This document shows positions 53,852 to 63,357 of a stretch of DNA of 64,000 nt, in pieces. Under the pieces are notes generated by a model. It saw only the letters and a program-made list of their open reading frames with translations. It made no database searches and was not told where the DNA came from. Origin of the DNA: Lachnospiraceae bacterium (GTDB taxonomy: Bacteria; Bacillota; Clostridia; Lachnospirales; Lachnospiraceae); NCBI GenBank assembly GCA_017624835.1, contig JAGAMG010000050.1:101018-165017 (forward strand), in the 5' to 3' direction. A program made the position numbers and the translations under genes. The number at the start of each line of letters is the position of its first letter. The first letter of the stretch is position 1.

Positions 53852-54475
53852 ATGGGGCGTAAGGGTAATAAACAAAAGCAGGCAGCATTTCAGCAGGCTT
53901 TACAGGGTAAAAATATTCCAATTCTTACATTGGATAATAAATGGTATAAGCTTTTAGATGAGGTGGGAAAGGCTTCCGTAAAGAATCTGGAGGAGGAATT
54001 AAATAAGCTTCTTCAGCGGCAGGGAAAGTTAAATACCGAATCCAAAAGTATCCATAAGCTTAAGAAAAAGCTGATGAATGAAATTGTTCCTATGGTGGAT
54101 GAAATGGAACAAAGCGGCGATAAAAAGCTGGAAAAGAAAATTGACGAAAACAGGCGACTGATAGAGGATTGTAACCAAAAGCTTTCCGCTTATCAGGATG
54201 AATTGTTGGAGATTCCCAAGGAAATCGATAGAATCAATATGCAGCTTATGCTGATAACCATGGAGCATTGCTACAATGTGATGCAGGCAAATACTGCGGA
54301 TATTGATAAGATTTCTGATTGGGTTACAGAGGTCAGAATTGAATTGAAAAAAAATCTCATTCGAAAACAGGAAATGGAAAAGCAGAATCAGGATATTTAT
54401 TCCTATATGCATGATATTTTCGGAGCGGATATTGTAAATCTCTTTGATTTGAAATATAATTCGGAAGAGAAGTAA
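53852..54475 (+). CDS. Hypothetical coiled-coil protein
   Basis: 207 residues, mostly charged helix: about 35-130 and 150-190 have heptad-like spacing of Leu/Ile/Met. No signal peptide, no membrane helix and no catalytic motif that I recognise. The N-terminus is basic (GRKGNKQKQ). It lies 24 bp after rex and 19 bp before nnrDE, in the same direction, so it is probably cotranscribed; function unknown. Confidence 0.8.
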   Translation: MGRKGNKQKQAAFQQALQGKNIPILTLDNKWYKLLDEVGKASVKNLEEELNKLLQRQGKLNTESKSIHKLKKKLMNEIVPMVDEMEQSGDKKLEKKIDENRRLIEDCNQKLSAYQDELLEIPKEIDRINMQLMLITMEHCYNVMQANTADIDKISDWVTEVRIELKKNLIRKQEMEKQNQDIYSYMHDIFGADIVNLFDLKYNSEEK

Positions 54476-54512
54476 ATCTCTTTGGAATTAAAAAATGAAA
54501 GAGGAAGATGCA

Positions 54513-55988
54513 ATGGAGTATTTAGTAACTGCTTTAGAGATGCGACAATATGATTCCAATACCATAGAAAAAATTGGGATTCCCGGCATGGTTCTTATGG
54601 AGCGTGCAGCTTTGGAGGCGTTTGGGGTAATTCAGGAACGATTTGGAAATCTGCCGCCGGAAAACAAGAGTGTTTTCATAATGGTGGGAGTTGGAAATAA
54701 CGGTGGTGATGGACTTGCACTTGCCAGAATGCTTTGTGAAGCAGATTATAAAGTATATGTGCAATGTGTGGGGAATCAGGACAAGGCATCAGAGCAGTGG
54801 AAAATGCAAAGAAGTATTTTAGAGCATTTTCCGGTTTTTATTAGTAGAAAAAATAATGGGGCAGAATATACTATTATGGTAGATGCACTTTTCGGAGTAG
54901 GTCTGTCCCGCAATATAGAGGGCGAATACGCACAGGCAATAGAAAGCTTTAACCAATCAAAAGGGTTTAAGCTTTCTTTGGATATACCCAGCGGTATCCA
55001 TGCGGATACAGGAGAGGTTTTAGGATGTGCTGTTTCGGCTGACGTAACGGTGACATTTGGCTTCTTAAAAAGAGGCCTTATGTTTTTTCCAGGGGCAGAA
55101 TATGCAGGAGAAGTAATTAAGGCAGATATTGGGATTACAGAAAGAAGCTTTTTGGGCAACCCACCGGAAATGTATTTTTACAAGGAAGAACCGGAGAAGC
55201 TTTTGCCTGTCAGGGACAAAAACGGAAATAAGGGAACCTTCGGAAAAGTACTTTTGGTAGCAGGAAATCTAAAAATGGCAGGTGCGGCAATTCTGGCGGC
55301 AAGAGCTGCGTATCGTATCGGGGCCGGCATGGTAAAGGTGATCAGTCCGGAAGAAAATCGGATTATTATTCAGGAAGCCATACCGGAGGCATTATATGGC
55401 ACCATGGAAGATTTGCAGGAAAGCATGAAATGGGCTGATGTGATTATCTTTGGTCCGGGAATGGGAACGGGGGATTATGCTCTTAAGTGTTTGGAAACCG
55501 TGATTTATGAAAGCAATCTTCCCCTGCTGATAGATGCGGATGGATTGAATTTGCTGGCACAAAACCCTAAATTACAGGAGGAATTGGCAAAGCAGGGTAA
55601 GGGAGAACGGAAGGTAATTCTGACCCCTCATGTGGGAGAATTGTCCCGGTTAATGCAATTATCCATTTCAGAACTGAAAAGGAAGCTGCCGGAGTATGGA
55701 ATGGCACTGGCTGCAAGGTTAAATGCCATCGTAGTGGCAAAGGATGCCCGAACCTTTACCTGTAAAGATGGTTTCCCAATATGTGTGAATGTACATGGAA
55801 ACAGTGGCATGGCAACTGCCGGAAGCGGAGATGTACTGGCAGGAATGATTGGGGGGCTGCTTGCACAGGGGATGGAAGGCTTTGAGGCTGCGTCTGTAGG
55901 AGTATACTGTCATGCGAAAGCGGGGGATAGAGTAGCGGCACTTTATGGAGAGCATGCTTGTATGGCAGGGGATATGACAAGAGTATAA
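54513..55988 (+). CDS. nnrDE: Bifunctional NAD(P)H-hydrate epimerase/dehydratase
   Basis: Repairs damaged NAD(P)H hydrates. The N-terminal epimerase domain (about 1-215) carries GVGNNGGDGLALAR; the C-terminal dehydratase domain (about 225-490) carries GNSGMATAGSGDVLAG, the ADP/ATP-dependent ribokinase-like motif. I take ATG 54513 (MEYLVTALEMRQ), 8 bp after GAGGAAG; ATG 54495 gives six more residues and is possible. Overlaps nothing but runs directly into alr. Confidence 0.93.
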   Translation: MEYLVTALEMRQYDSNTIEKIGIPGMVLMERAALEAFGVIQERFGNLPPENKSVFIMVGVGNNGGDGLALARMLCEADYKVYVQCVGNQDKASEQWKMQRSILEHFPVFISRKNNGAEYTIMVDALFGVGLSRNIEGEYAQAIESFNQSKGFKLSLDIPSGIHADTGEVLGCAVSADVTVTFGFLKRGLMFFPGAEYAGEVIKADIGITERSFLGNPPEMYFYKEEPEKLLPVRDKNGNKGTFGKVLLVAGNLKMAGAAILAARAAYRIGAGMVKVISPEENRIIIQEAIPEALYGTMEDLQESMKWADVIIFGPGMGTGDYALKCLETVIYESNLPLLIDADGLNLLAQNPKLQEELAKQGKGERKVILTPHVGELSRLMQLSISELKRKLPEYGMALAARLNAIVVAKDARTFTCKDGFPICVNVHGNSGMATAGSGDVLAGMIGGLLAQGMEGFEAASVGVYCHAKAGDRVAALYGEHACMAGDMTRV

Positions 55989-56005
55989 AGGTAAGGGTAC
56001 GAATT

Positions 56006-57211
56006 ATGATAGAAGAAAATCTGACAGTAAAAATGGCATCCTATATGAGAACTTATGCAGAGGTGGATTTGGATGCCATTGTAGAAAATGTCTGTAATAT
56101 GAAAGAGAACATTGCAGAGCATACAAAGATAATGGGAGTGATAAAAACCGATGGATATGGGCATGGAGCAGTTTCTCTTGCCCATGCATTAGAGCCATTG
56201 GATTTTATGTATGGTTTTGCAGTGGCAACTCCCGAGGAGGCACATATCCTGCGGATGGCAGGTGTGAAGAAGCCTATCTTAATTTTGGGATATTCCTTTC
56301 CCTACAGTTATGAAATGTTGGCAGAGGAAGAAATCCGACCGGCGGTATTTCGAGAGGATTCAATTTTACTATTAAATGAGGCTGCCGGAAAAATAGGAAA
56401 GAAAATAAAAGTACATATTAAAGTGGATACCGGAATGGGAAGAATCGGTATTGCGCCGGATGAAACCGGTTTGGAGTTTGTAAGAAAGCTGATGACTTGT
56501 CCTCAATTGGAGATTGAGGGAATATTTACACATTTTGCAAGGGCTGATGAGGCGGATAAGGTGCATGCCGAGAATCAGCTTGCGGGTTTTTCACAGTTCA
56601 TTATTGATATAGAAGAAAAGCTGGGACTGCACATTCCCATAAAGCATTGTTCCAATAGTGCAGGGATAATGGAATTACCCGATGCCAATATGGATGTGGT
56701 ACGGGCAGGAATTATTTTATATGGTTTATATCCGTCTGATGAGGTGGATATAAATACGGTTGCGTTAAAGCCGGCATTATCCTGGTACAGCCGGATTGTT
56801 TATAAAAAGACATTACATAAGGGGCAGAGTGTCAGCTATGGCGGAACCTTTACTGCTCCTAAGGATATGGAGATTGCTACCATACCTGTGGGTTATGGGG
56901 ATGGTTATCCCAGAGGTCTTTCAGGAAAGGGCTATGTGCTGATTAAGGGAAAGAAAGCACCCATTCTGGGAAGAGTTTGTATGGATCAGTTTATGGTGGA
57001 TGTGACAGAAATTACGGAAGCGAAAGAAGGAGACAGAGTTACGCTTCTTGGTATGGATGGAGCGGAGCAGATAAGTGCGGAACTGCTTGGGGATTTGTCC
57101 GGCCGTTTTAATTATGAACTGGCATGTGATATCGGAAAAAGAGTTCCCAGAGTATATAAAAGAAACGGACAGATTGTAGCTGTTAAGGATTACAATGAGG
57201 ATTATAAATAG
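56006..57211 (+). CDS. alr: Alanine racemase
   Basis: PLP enzyme making D-alanine for peptidoglycan. 401 residues from ATG 56006, after AAGGTAAGG; frames reaching back to 55958 overlap nnrDE. The PLP lysine is in VIKTDGYGHG (K47) and the second catalytic base in VSYGGTF (Tyr). C-terminal beta domain from about 260. Follows nnrDE and precedes mazF, the order common in Firmicutes. Confidence 0.96.
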   Translation: MIEENLTVKMASYMRTYAEVDLDAIVENVCNMKENIAEHTKIMGVIKTDGYGHGAVSLAHALEPLDFMYGFAVATPEEAHILRMAGVKKPILILGYSFPYSYEMLAEEEIRPAVFREDSILLLNEAAGKIGKKIKVHIKVDTGMGRIGIAPDETGLEFVRKLMTCPQLEIEGIFTHFARADEADKVHAENQLAGFSQFIIDIEEKLGLHIPIKHCSNSAGIMELPDANMDVVRAGIILYGLYPSDEVDINTVALKPALSWYSRIVYKKTLHKGQSVSYGGTFTAPKDMEIATIPVGYGDGYPRGLSGKGYVLIKGKKAPILGRVCMDQFMVDVTEITEAKEGDRVTLLGMDGAEQISAELLGDLSGRFNYELACDIGKRVPRVYKRNGQIVAVKDYNEDYK

Positions 57212-57297
57212 TTAATTGAATACCTCCGGATAAATCGGCAATACTATTTTTTGCAAGAGCTGATTAGACCACCAAAGTGTGGCGGAATGGAGGAAAA

Positions 57298-57639
57298 ATG
57301 AGAAGAGGAGATGTGTACTACGCAGATTTGCGTCCGGTAATTGGTTCCGAACAGGGAGGCATAAGACCGGTGCTGATTGTACAGAATGATGTGGGAAATA
57401 AGCACAGCCCCACTGTAATCTGCGCAGCAATTACCTCTAAGATGAATAAGGCGAAGCTGCCTACCCATATAGAATTAAATGCAAGGCTGTATGATATGGA
57501 TAAGGATTCCGTAGTATTGTTGGAACAGCTTAGAACCATAGATAAAAAAAGACTGAAGGATAAGGTATGTCATTTAGACGGTGAAATTATGAAAAGAGTG
57601 AATAGGGCTCTGATGATTAGTCTGGAACTGGATACATAG
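57298..57639 (+). CDS. mazF: MazF/EndoA-type mRNA endoribonuclease
   Basis: 113 residues from ATG 57298, 3 bp after GGAGGAAA; earlier in-frame codons are not supported. Complete PemK/MazF domain: [32 protein letters not shown] and [13 protein letters not shown]. Cuts single-stranded RNA at short motifs (family knowledge). The 86 bp between alr and mazF contain no antitoxin-sized frame, unlike B. subtilis, where endoAI lies there. Ends the rex-to-mazF run. Confidence 0.92.
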   Translation: MRRGDVYYADLRPVIGSEQGGIRPVLIVQNDVGNKHSPTVICAAITSKMNKAKLPTHIELNARLYDMDKDSVVLLEQLRTIDKKRLKDKVCHLDGEIMKRVNRALMISLELDT

Positions 57640-57649
57640 ACAGCGGTTC

Positions 57650-57678
57650 TTGACGAATAACAGCGAAAATGATATATT
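57650..57678 (+). promoter_or_regulatory. Promoter of the CNNM/CorC gene
   Basis: TTGACG (57650-57655), 17-bp spacer, TATATT (57673-57678), about 45 bp before the start. Confidence 0.7.
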
Positions 57679-57724
57679 TATCTGTAATTATGTTATTTTA
57701 CGCTGAAAGAGAGGTTATTTATTC

Positions 57725-59110
57725 ATGGATGACAGTGGGCCTACTGCCAGTATTATCTTTTTTGTGTTACTATTAATCGTTGATGCGTTCTTTTATGGTT
57801 TTGGTGCTGCTATCAGGAGTCTGAATCATAAAGAAATTCAAACTCGTGCGGAAGAGGAGAATGACAGAAAATCCCAAAGGCTGGATAAGTTTATTGATGA
57901 ACCGGCAGTGTATATCAATACAGTACAGTTGGTGGTTACTTTTAGTAATTTAATTGTGGGTGCTTTTATGCTACGGAATTGCCAACTGGCAATCTTTCGC
58001 TTATTAGAAGGACTGCTTTGTGAGCGGATGGATTTTTCAGGCATACCTGAAAGTGTTATTTCTCTGACTGCCATAATCCTTACTTTTTTTGTGTTGATGT
58101 ACATAATCCTGACCTTTGGCGTGTTGCTTCCAAAGAGAATTGCGGCAAGAATGTCGGAAAAATGGGCATATGCATGTATTAATCCGGTATATACGGTAAC
58201 CAGGATTCTCTTGCCACTGACAGGGCTTGTAGCGGTCACTACAAAGGGAATTTTGTTTTTGTTGGGAGTTAGACATCACGAGGATGAAAATGATGTAACA
58301 GAAGAAGAAATCATAAATATGGTTCACGAGGGTCATGAGCAGGGTGTCATTCAGGCAAGCGAGGCGGAGTTGATTTCCAATATCTTTGAGTATGGTGATA
58401 AGGAAGCTCAGGATATTATGACTCACCGCAAGCATATTATTGGTATTGAAGCATCCACTTTGTTGCAGGATGCCATATCCTTTATGCTGGAAGAAAAGAA
58501 TAGCCGTTATCCTGTTTATGAGGAAAATATAGATCATATTATCGGTATTTTACATTTGAAGGATGCCCTTCGTTTCCGTGCCAAGCATAGTGACCAAAAT
58601 GTACCTTTATCTGAACTGGAAGGATTACTCAGGGAGCCCAGCTTCGTTCCACAGACCAAAAATATTGATGAATTGTTTAAGGAAATGCAGTCCAATAAAA
58701 TGCAGATGGTTATTGTAGTGGATGAGTACGGACAGACAGATGGTTTGCTTGCCATGGAAGATATTCTGGAAGAAATCGTGGGCAACATCATGGATGAGTA
58801 TGATGAGGAACAGGAATATATTGAGGATAAGGGAAATGATGAATATATAATGGAAGGAAAGACACCACTGGAAGAAGTGGAGGAGCTTTTTGACATCAGC
58901 TTTGAAGAGGAGGAGTTTGAAACCTTAAATGGCTTTTTGATTTCAAGGCTGGACAAGATTCCTGAGCCTGATGAACAGTTTAATGTGGACTATCAGGGAT
59001 ATAATTTCAAAATATTATCTGTAGAAAACAAAATGATACAGAGTGTGTTGGTAACCAAGTTGCCCCCTGTGGAGGAAGAGGAATCGGTACTTGCTGAAAA
59101 GAAAAAATGA
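57725..59110 (+). CDS. CNNM/CorC-type hemolysin-family membrane protein
   Basis: 461 residues. N-terminal DUF21/CNNM membrane domain with about four helices (1-190), a pair of CBS domains (about 220-345, with YPVYEENIDHIIGIL and VVDEYGQTDGLLAMEDILEEIVG) and a C-terminal CorC_HlyC domain (about 365-450). This family is implicated in Mg2+ efflux; the hemolysin name is historical. Own promoter. Confidence 0.92.
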   Translation: MDDSGPTASIIFFVLLLIVDAFFYGFGAAIRSLNHKEIQTRAEEENDRKSQRLDKFIDEPAVYINTVQLVVTFSNLIVGAFMLRNCQLAIFRLLEGLLCERMDFSGIPESVISLTAIILTFFVLMYIILTFGVLLPKRIAARMSEKWAYACINPVYTVTRILLPLTGLVAVTTKGILFLLGVRHHEDENDVTEEEIINMVHEGHEQGVIQASEAELISNIFEYGDKEAQDIMTHRKHIIGIEASTLLQDAISFMLEEKNSRYPVYEENIDHIIGILHLKDALRFRAKHSDQNVPLSELEGLLREPSFVPQTKNIDELFKEMQSNKMQMVIVVDEYGQTDGLLAMEDILEEIVGNIMDEYDEEQEYIEDKGNDEYIMEGKTPLEEVEELFDISFEEEEFETLNGFLISRLDKIPEPDEQFNVDYQGYNFKILSVENKMIQSVLVTKLPPVEEEESVLAEKKK

Positions 59111-59168
59111 TGCTATGATAAAAGATAGCTTATTTTATAGAAATAGTTGAATTCAAAGGAGTAAAATT

Positions 59169-59897
59169 ATGTCAGGACATTCAAAATTTGCAAACATTAA
59201 GCATAAAAAGGAAAAAAACGATGCTGCAAAGGGTAAAATTTTTACCATTATCGGAAGAGAAATTGCAGTAGCAGTTAAGGAAGGCGGTCCCGATCCCAAT
59301 AATAACTTTAAGCTTGCAGCGGTAATTGCAAAGGCAAAGTCTAATAATATGCCCAATGATACCATTGAGCGTGGTATTAAGAAGGCTGCCGGTGATGTGG
59401 GTAATGTAAACTATGAGTATGTTACCTATGAAGGCTATGGTCCTAACGGTATTGCTATTATTGTAGATGCTTTGACGGACAATAAGAATCGTACCGCAGC
59501 AAATGTGAGAAGTGCATTTACAAAGGGACAGGGGAATATCGGAACTCCCGGTTGCGTTTCCTTTATGTTTGACAAGAGAGGTCAGATTATCATCGATAAA
59601 GAGGAATGTGATTTAGAAGCTGATGACCTGATGATGGTAGCATTGGATGCCGGAGCAGAGGATTTTGCAGAGGAAGAGGATAGCTATGAAATTCTTACTG
59701 ACCCGGACAGCTTTGAAGAGGTTCGCAAGGCTTTGGAGGAAGCAGGCATTCCTATGTTAAGTGCTGAGGTAACCATGATTCCTCAGAATTATGTGGAGCT
59801 TACTGATGAAACCGCAATCAAGAATCTTCAGAAGACCTTGGATTTGCTGGATGATGATGATGATGTTCAGGCTGTATATCACAATTGGGATGAGTAA
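59169..59897 (+). CDS. YebC/PmpR-family protein
   Basis: 242 residues beginning [22 protein letters not shown], the diagnostic start of this family. Members were described as transcriptional regulators and more recently as translation factors that relieve proline-stretch stalling. AAAGGAG precedes the ATG. Acidic C-terminal segment (LLDDDDDVQ) is normal for the family. Confidence 0.95.
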   Translation: MSGHSKFANIKHKKEKNDAAKGKIFTIIGREIAVAVKEGGPDPNNNFKLAAVIAKAKSNNMPNDTIERGIKKAAGDVGNVNYEYVTYEGYGPNGIAIIVDALTDNKNRTAANVRSAFTKGQGNIGTPGCVSFMFDKRGQIIIDKEECDLEADDLMMVALDAGAEDFAEEEDSYEILTDPDSFEEVRKALEEAGIPMLSAEVTMIPQNYVELTDETAIKNLQKTLDLLDDDDDVQAVYHNWDE

Positions 59898-59920
59898 AAC
59901 AGAAGGGTTTGGTTATTCTT

Positions 59921-60877
59921 ATGGATAAGCTTGCAATTGTTGTACCCTGTTATAATGAAGAGGAAGTATTGAAAATTGCTTCTGAAGCATTACGTGGGGT
60001 ATTGGATGATTTGATAAAAAAAGAAAAGATTGCTGATGACAGTTTTATTCTGTTTGTCAATGACGGCAGTAAGGATCGCACATGGGCACTGATTGAGGAG
60101 GAGCATAGGGCTCATCCTGTTCAGGTCTGCGGCGTGAATCTGGCAGGGAATGTGGGACATCAGTTTGCTTTGACGGCAGGTCTTCTTACTGCAAAGGACA
60201 TGAGTGATGTTACGGTTTCCATTGATGCGGATTTGCAGGATGATGTGGCAGTTATCGAGGAAATGATTGATAAGTTCCATGCCGGCAATGATATTGTCTA
60301 TGGTGTCAGAAAGGAACGTAAGACGGATACTTTCTTTAAACGTACCACCGCTCAGGGGTTTTATAAGCTGATGGATATGATGGGCGTAAAAACCGTATAC
60401 AACCATGCGGATTTCCGCTTGATGTCCAAGCGTGCAGTGGAGCAGTTTTCACAATATAAGGAAACTAATCTGTTTTTACGTGGAATGATGCCTTTGATTG
60501 GCTATCAGACAGATTGTGTATATTATGACCGTAAGGAGCGTGTGGCAGGAGAGTCCAAGTATCCCTTAAAGAAAATGCTGGCGCTTGCTTTTAACGGTAT
60601 TTCGTCCTTTAGCGTGAAGCCCATTACCATGATTTTAGGTGTGGGGATGTTTATTATATTCTGTTGTGTTTTAGCTGCGGTGTATGCGTTGTTTTCCTAT
60701 TTTACAGGACATGTTGTTCCCGGTTGGACTTCTACCATTTTGTCCATCTGGTTTTTGGGAGGCTTGCAGCTGTTGGCAATCGGTCTGGTGGGACAGTATA
60801 TTGGAAAGATTTATATTGAGGTAAAACAGCGTCCACGTTACAATATTGAAAAGGTGTTAACGGATAAGGACGAATAG
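59921..60877 (+). CDS. Family 2 glycosyltransferase with C-terminal membrane helices
   Basis: About 318 residues from ATG 59921; TTG 59909 is the alternative, and the ribosome site AGAAGGG sits awkwardly for either. GT-A domain with VVPCYNEEE at the start and the metal-binding DADLQDD, followed by two membrane helices (about 230-255, 270-295). DPM1/GtrB-like proteins of this shape transfer a sugar to undecaprenyl phosphate. The polytopic protein that follows is a plausible partner that would use the lipid-linked sugar. Confidence 0.9.
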   Translation: MDKLAIVVPCYNEEEVLKIASEALRGVLDDLIKKEKIADDSFILFVNDGSKDRTWALIEEEHRAHPVQVCGVNLAGNVGHQFALTAGLLTAKDMSDVTVSIDADLQDDVAVIEEMIDKFHAGNDIVYGVRKERKTDTFFKRTTAQGFYKLMDMMGVKTVYNHADFRLMSKRAVEQFSQYKETNLFLRGMMPLIGYQTDCVYYDRKERVAGESKYPLKKMLALAFNGISSFSVKPITMILGVGMFIIFCCVLAAVYALFSYFTGHVVPGWTSTILSIWFLGGLQLLAIGLVGQYIGKIYIEVKQRPRYNIEKVLTDKDE

Positions 60878-60905
60878 AGAAACAAAAGGAAACGGTAAAC
60901 GGCAT

Positions 60906-62405
60906 ATGAACTGGAAAAAGAATGCATTCAGTTATATATTGTGGTTAGTCTATACAGTGGCAGTAGCAGTTTGTGTGCTTGGAGTTGCCGTGTCTGTTTG
61001 TTATACCTTAAAATTCCCTTTGGAATATGGTCTTGCAATAGCTCCGGCATATCTCCTCGTAATAGGACTTTTGGTTTTGGGGACTCGAAAGCTTTGGAAA
61101 AAGCTGGCATGGTATGACAGGATGTCAGATTCTGTGGTATGCGGAGTCGTAGAAGCATTGGCTGTTGTGGGACTTTTGGCATTAGGAATCTATCTGCGAG
61201 TGGACAAGCTCATGACAATAACAGATTCTGTAGAGGGAATGGTTTATTTTGATGCTGCTCATGTGGCAGCGGACTATAACATTCCCCAGGTGGTACATGG
61301 TGCGACTTACATTTATTTGTATCTTTTGCACAGCATTTTTCTGTTACTTGGAAATAAGCTGGTAGCGGCAGTGAGTGTTCAGATTTTTTTGCAGATTTTG
61401 GCTGCAATTCTTTTATATTGTGCCATTAGAAAATTATCCGGTTCCTGTGCCGGCGTGGTTGTAACTGCATTTATGATGCTGTCTCCTTATCTGATAAAGG
61501 AGTCATTAACCTTGTCTCCTGTTTATTTATTCTTGACCATGTATGCTGTGGGACTGTTGGCAGTAAGTGGCTGTCTCAAGAAAAACACAGGTCTGCCAAT
61601 AGGCTGTTTGCTAACCGGTATATTGATAGGAATTGTGACCTATATGGATTTGTTTGGTATCACACTGCTTTGTGTCATGGCAGGTGTGAGTACCGTGGAG
61701 AGAGAGGCTCACAGCAGTTTTAAAAACAGTAGAGTAGCTGTATTTTTATTTGCTGTTTTAGGAACCTTGGCAGGATTTTTTGGAGCTATTTTGGCGGATG
61801 CTCTTATCAGTGGGAAAGCATTTGTAAGAGTGCTTGCTGCCTGGGGCGGAATCTATGCACCGGGAGAATTTACACTATTACATATTACGTCCACCAGCGA
61901 ATTGGGGCTGGACGCCATGATTTTAATAGGTATTCTTGCAGTAGGAATTTTCAGCTTTTGGTGTTGCAGACATTATGAAAGGCAGGGAATTTGGATTGCT
62001 GTAATGATTGCCTTGATTGGGTTTTTGCATTTTCAGATGCTGGAGCAAAATGTTGGTTGCATTGCTTATGTTTATATTTTTGCAGCAATACTTGCAGGAA
62101 TTGCCGTGGAAGCTATATTTGTAGTGGATGTATTAGTGGGAGACTCCCCTTTTGAAAAAATCCAAGATTTGGAAGCCTTGGAGGCTGAGAAGACTGAAGC
62201 GGAGGAGATAAAGCCTATGGAAACAAAGCCTGAGGAAACAAAGCCCGAGGAGCCCAAAAAGGTTAAGCTTCTTGATAACCCTCTCCCCTTACCTAAAAAG
62301 CATGAACCGAAGGTGATGGATTTTAAGCTGACCGAGGTGGAAGGCGAAAAAGACAAGGAATTTGATTTCGACATTGATAATGATGACGATTTTGATATTT
62401 TGTAG
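60906..62405 (+). CDS. Polytopic membrane protein, possible GT-C glycosyltransferase
   Basis: 499 residues with about ten or more membrane helices over 1-410, and a hydrophilic cytoplasmic tail: Glu/Lys/Pro-rich repeats (KPEETKPEEPKK, about 435-455) and a strongly acidic end (FDFDIDNDDDFDIL). The first outside loop holds TDSVEGMVYFDAAHVA, reminiscent of GT-C (GT39-like) enzymes, which use polyprenyl-phosphate sugars. That fits the GT2 gene 28 bp upstream, but no diagnostic motif was confirmed. Confidence 0.75.
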   Translation: MNWKKNAFSYILWLVYTVAVAVCVLGVAVSVCYTLKFPLEYGLAIAPAYLLVIGLLVLGTRKLWKKLAWYDRMSDSVVCGVVEALAVVGLLALGIYLRVDKLMTITDSVEGMVYFDAAHVAADYNIPQVVHGATYIYLYLLHSIFLLLGNKLVAAVSVQIFLQILAAILLYCAIRKLSGSCAGVVVTAFMMLSPYLIKESLTLSPVYLFLTMYAVGLLAVSGCLKKNTGLPIGCLLTGILIGIVTYMDLFGITLLCVMAGVSTVEREAHSSFKNSRVAVFLFAVLGTLAGFFGAILADALISGKAFVRVLAAWGGIYAPGEFTLLHITSTSELGLDAMILIGILAVGIFSFWCCRHYERQGIWIAVMIALIGFLHFQMLEQNVGCIAYVYIFAAILAGIAVEAIFVVDVLVGDSPFEKIQDLEALEAEKTEAEEIKPMETKPEETKPEEPKKVKLLDNPLPLPKKHEPKVMDFKLTEVEGEKDKEFDFDIDNDDDFDIL

Positions 62406-62440
62406 CTATTCAGAGCCATGCGAATGTGTGCTCTGAATAG
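62406..62440 (+). terminator. Hairpin after the membrane-protein gene
   Basis: Perfect CTATTCAGAGC/GCTCTGAATAG stem directly after the stop, but without a clear T-run; may protect the mRNA end rather than terminate. Confidence 0.55.
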
Positions 62441-62484
62441 TTATCATAAAAAATACATAATGGGAAATACTTATTATATGAGTT

Positions 62485-62526
62485 AAAGACTATATCAGTG
62501 ATAAATGCTGCTATAGTCTTTTTTTG
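62485..62526 (+). terminator. Terminator before the ClpP-like gene
   Basis: AAAGACTATA with TATAGTCTT and seven T; AT-rich but well formed. Ends about 20 bp before the next gene's start. Confidence 0.8.
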
Positions 62527-62547
62527 TATGAGAAAGGAATATTTTTT

Positions 62548-63261
62548 ATGTCTGAAAATCAAAATAATACCCCTACTAAGCAGGAAGCAGAACAGCATCA
62601 GGATGAGAGAATTGAAAAAACAGGTCAGTTAACCTTGGATGAAAATCCTCAAAAGCAAAGTATTCACCTTTTATCCATTATCGGTGAGGTGGAAGGGCAT
62701 GATAATCTGGCAGCAAATGCCAAAACCACGAAGTATGAGCATATATTGCCCCAGCTTGCAGCAATTGAGGATAGCAGTGAGATACAGGGAGTGTTGGTTT
62801 TATTGAATACCATGGGTGGTGATGTGGAGGCAGGATTGGCAATCGCAGAAATGATAGCTTCTCTTAGTAAGCCCACGGTGTCTCTGGTATTGGGGGGGAG
62901 CCATTCCATCGGAGTGCCCATTGCAGTCAGCACGGATTATTCCTATATTGTATCTACAGGAACCATGGTAATTCATCCGGTACGAATGAATGGAATGGTT
63001 ATCGGAGTGCCCCAGACCTTTGATTATTTTAAACTGATTCAGGACAGGATTACAGGATTTGTATGTAATCATTGTAAAATCAGCCAGAAACGGTTGGAGG
63101 AATTGATGATGGAAACGGGAGTGCTTACCAAAGATGTGGGAACAATTTTGGTGGGAGAAGAAGCTGTGAAATGTGGCATTATTGACGAAGTGGGAGGAAT
63201 CGCACAGGCAATCTTCAAGCTACATGAATTGATAGAAGAAGGGAAAAATTCGTCAAAATGA
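62548..63261 (+). CDS. ClpP/TepA-like serine protease
   Basis: 237 residues from ATG 62548, about 10 bp after GAAAGGA. ClpP-type crotonase fold with the catalytic Ser in GGSHSIG (S120), His in VIHPVRM (H143), and GDVEAGLAIAE for the oxyanion strand. The TepA/YmfB relatives of ClpP lack evident Clp ATPase docking residues; B. subtilis TepA is linked to protein export. Long, low-complexity N-terminus (1-30). It precedes ftsK, as the tepA/ymfB-spoIIIE pair does in Bacillus. Confidence 0.9.
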   Translation: MSENQNNTPTKQEAEQHQDERIEKTGQLTLDENPQKQSIHLLSIIGEVEGHDNLAANAKTTKYEHILPQLAAIEDSSEIQGVLVLLNTMGGDVEAGLAIAEMIASLSKPTVSLVLGGSHSIGVPIAVSTDYSYIVSTGTMVIHPVRMNGMVIGVPQTFDYFKLIQDRITGFVCNHCKISQKRLEELMMETGVLTKDVGTILVGEEAVKCGIIDEVGGIAQAIFKLHELIEEGKNSSK

Positions 63262-63289
63262 CCAAAGAAAGAAAAAGATTGTATACATG

Positions 63290-63318
63290 ATGACAAGTGA
63301 GAAGAAAAATGATATAAT
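63290..63318 (+). promoter_or_regulatory. Promoter of the ftsK/spoIIIE gene
   Basis: ATGACA (63290-63295), 17-bp spacer, TATAAT (63313-63318), then AGAGAGG at 63342-63348. Confidence 0.75.
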
Positions 63319-63357
63319 TTTATGAATGTATTTTTAAGAACAGAGAGGTATGATGAA

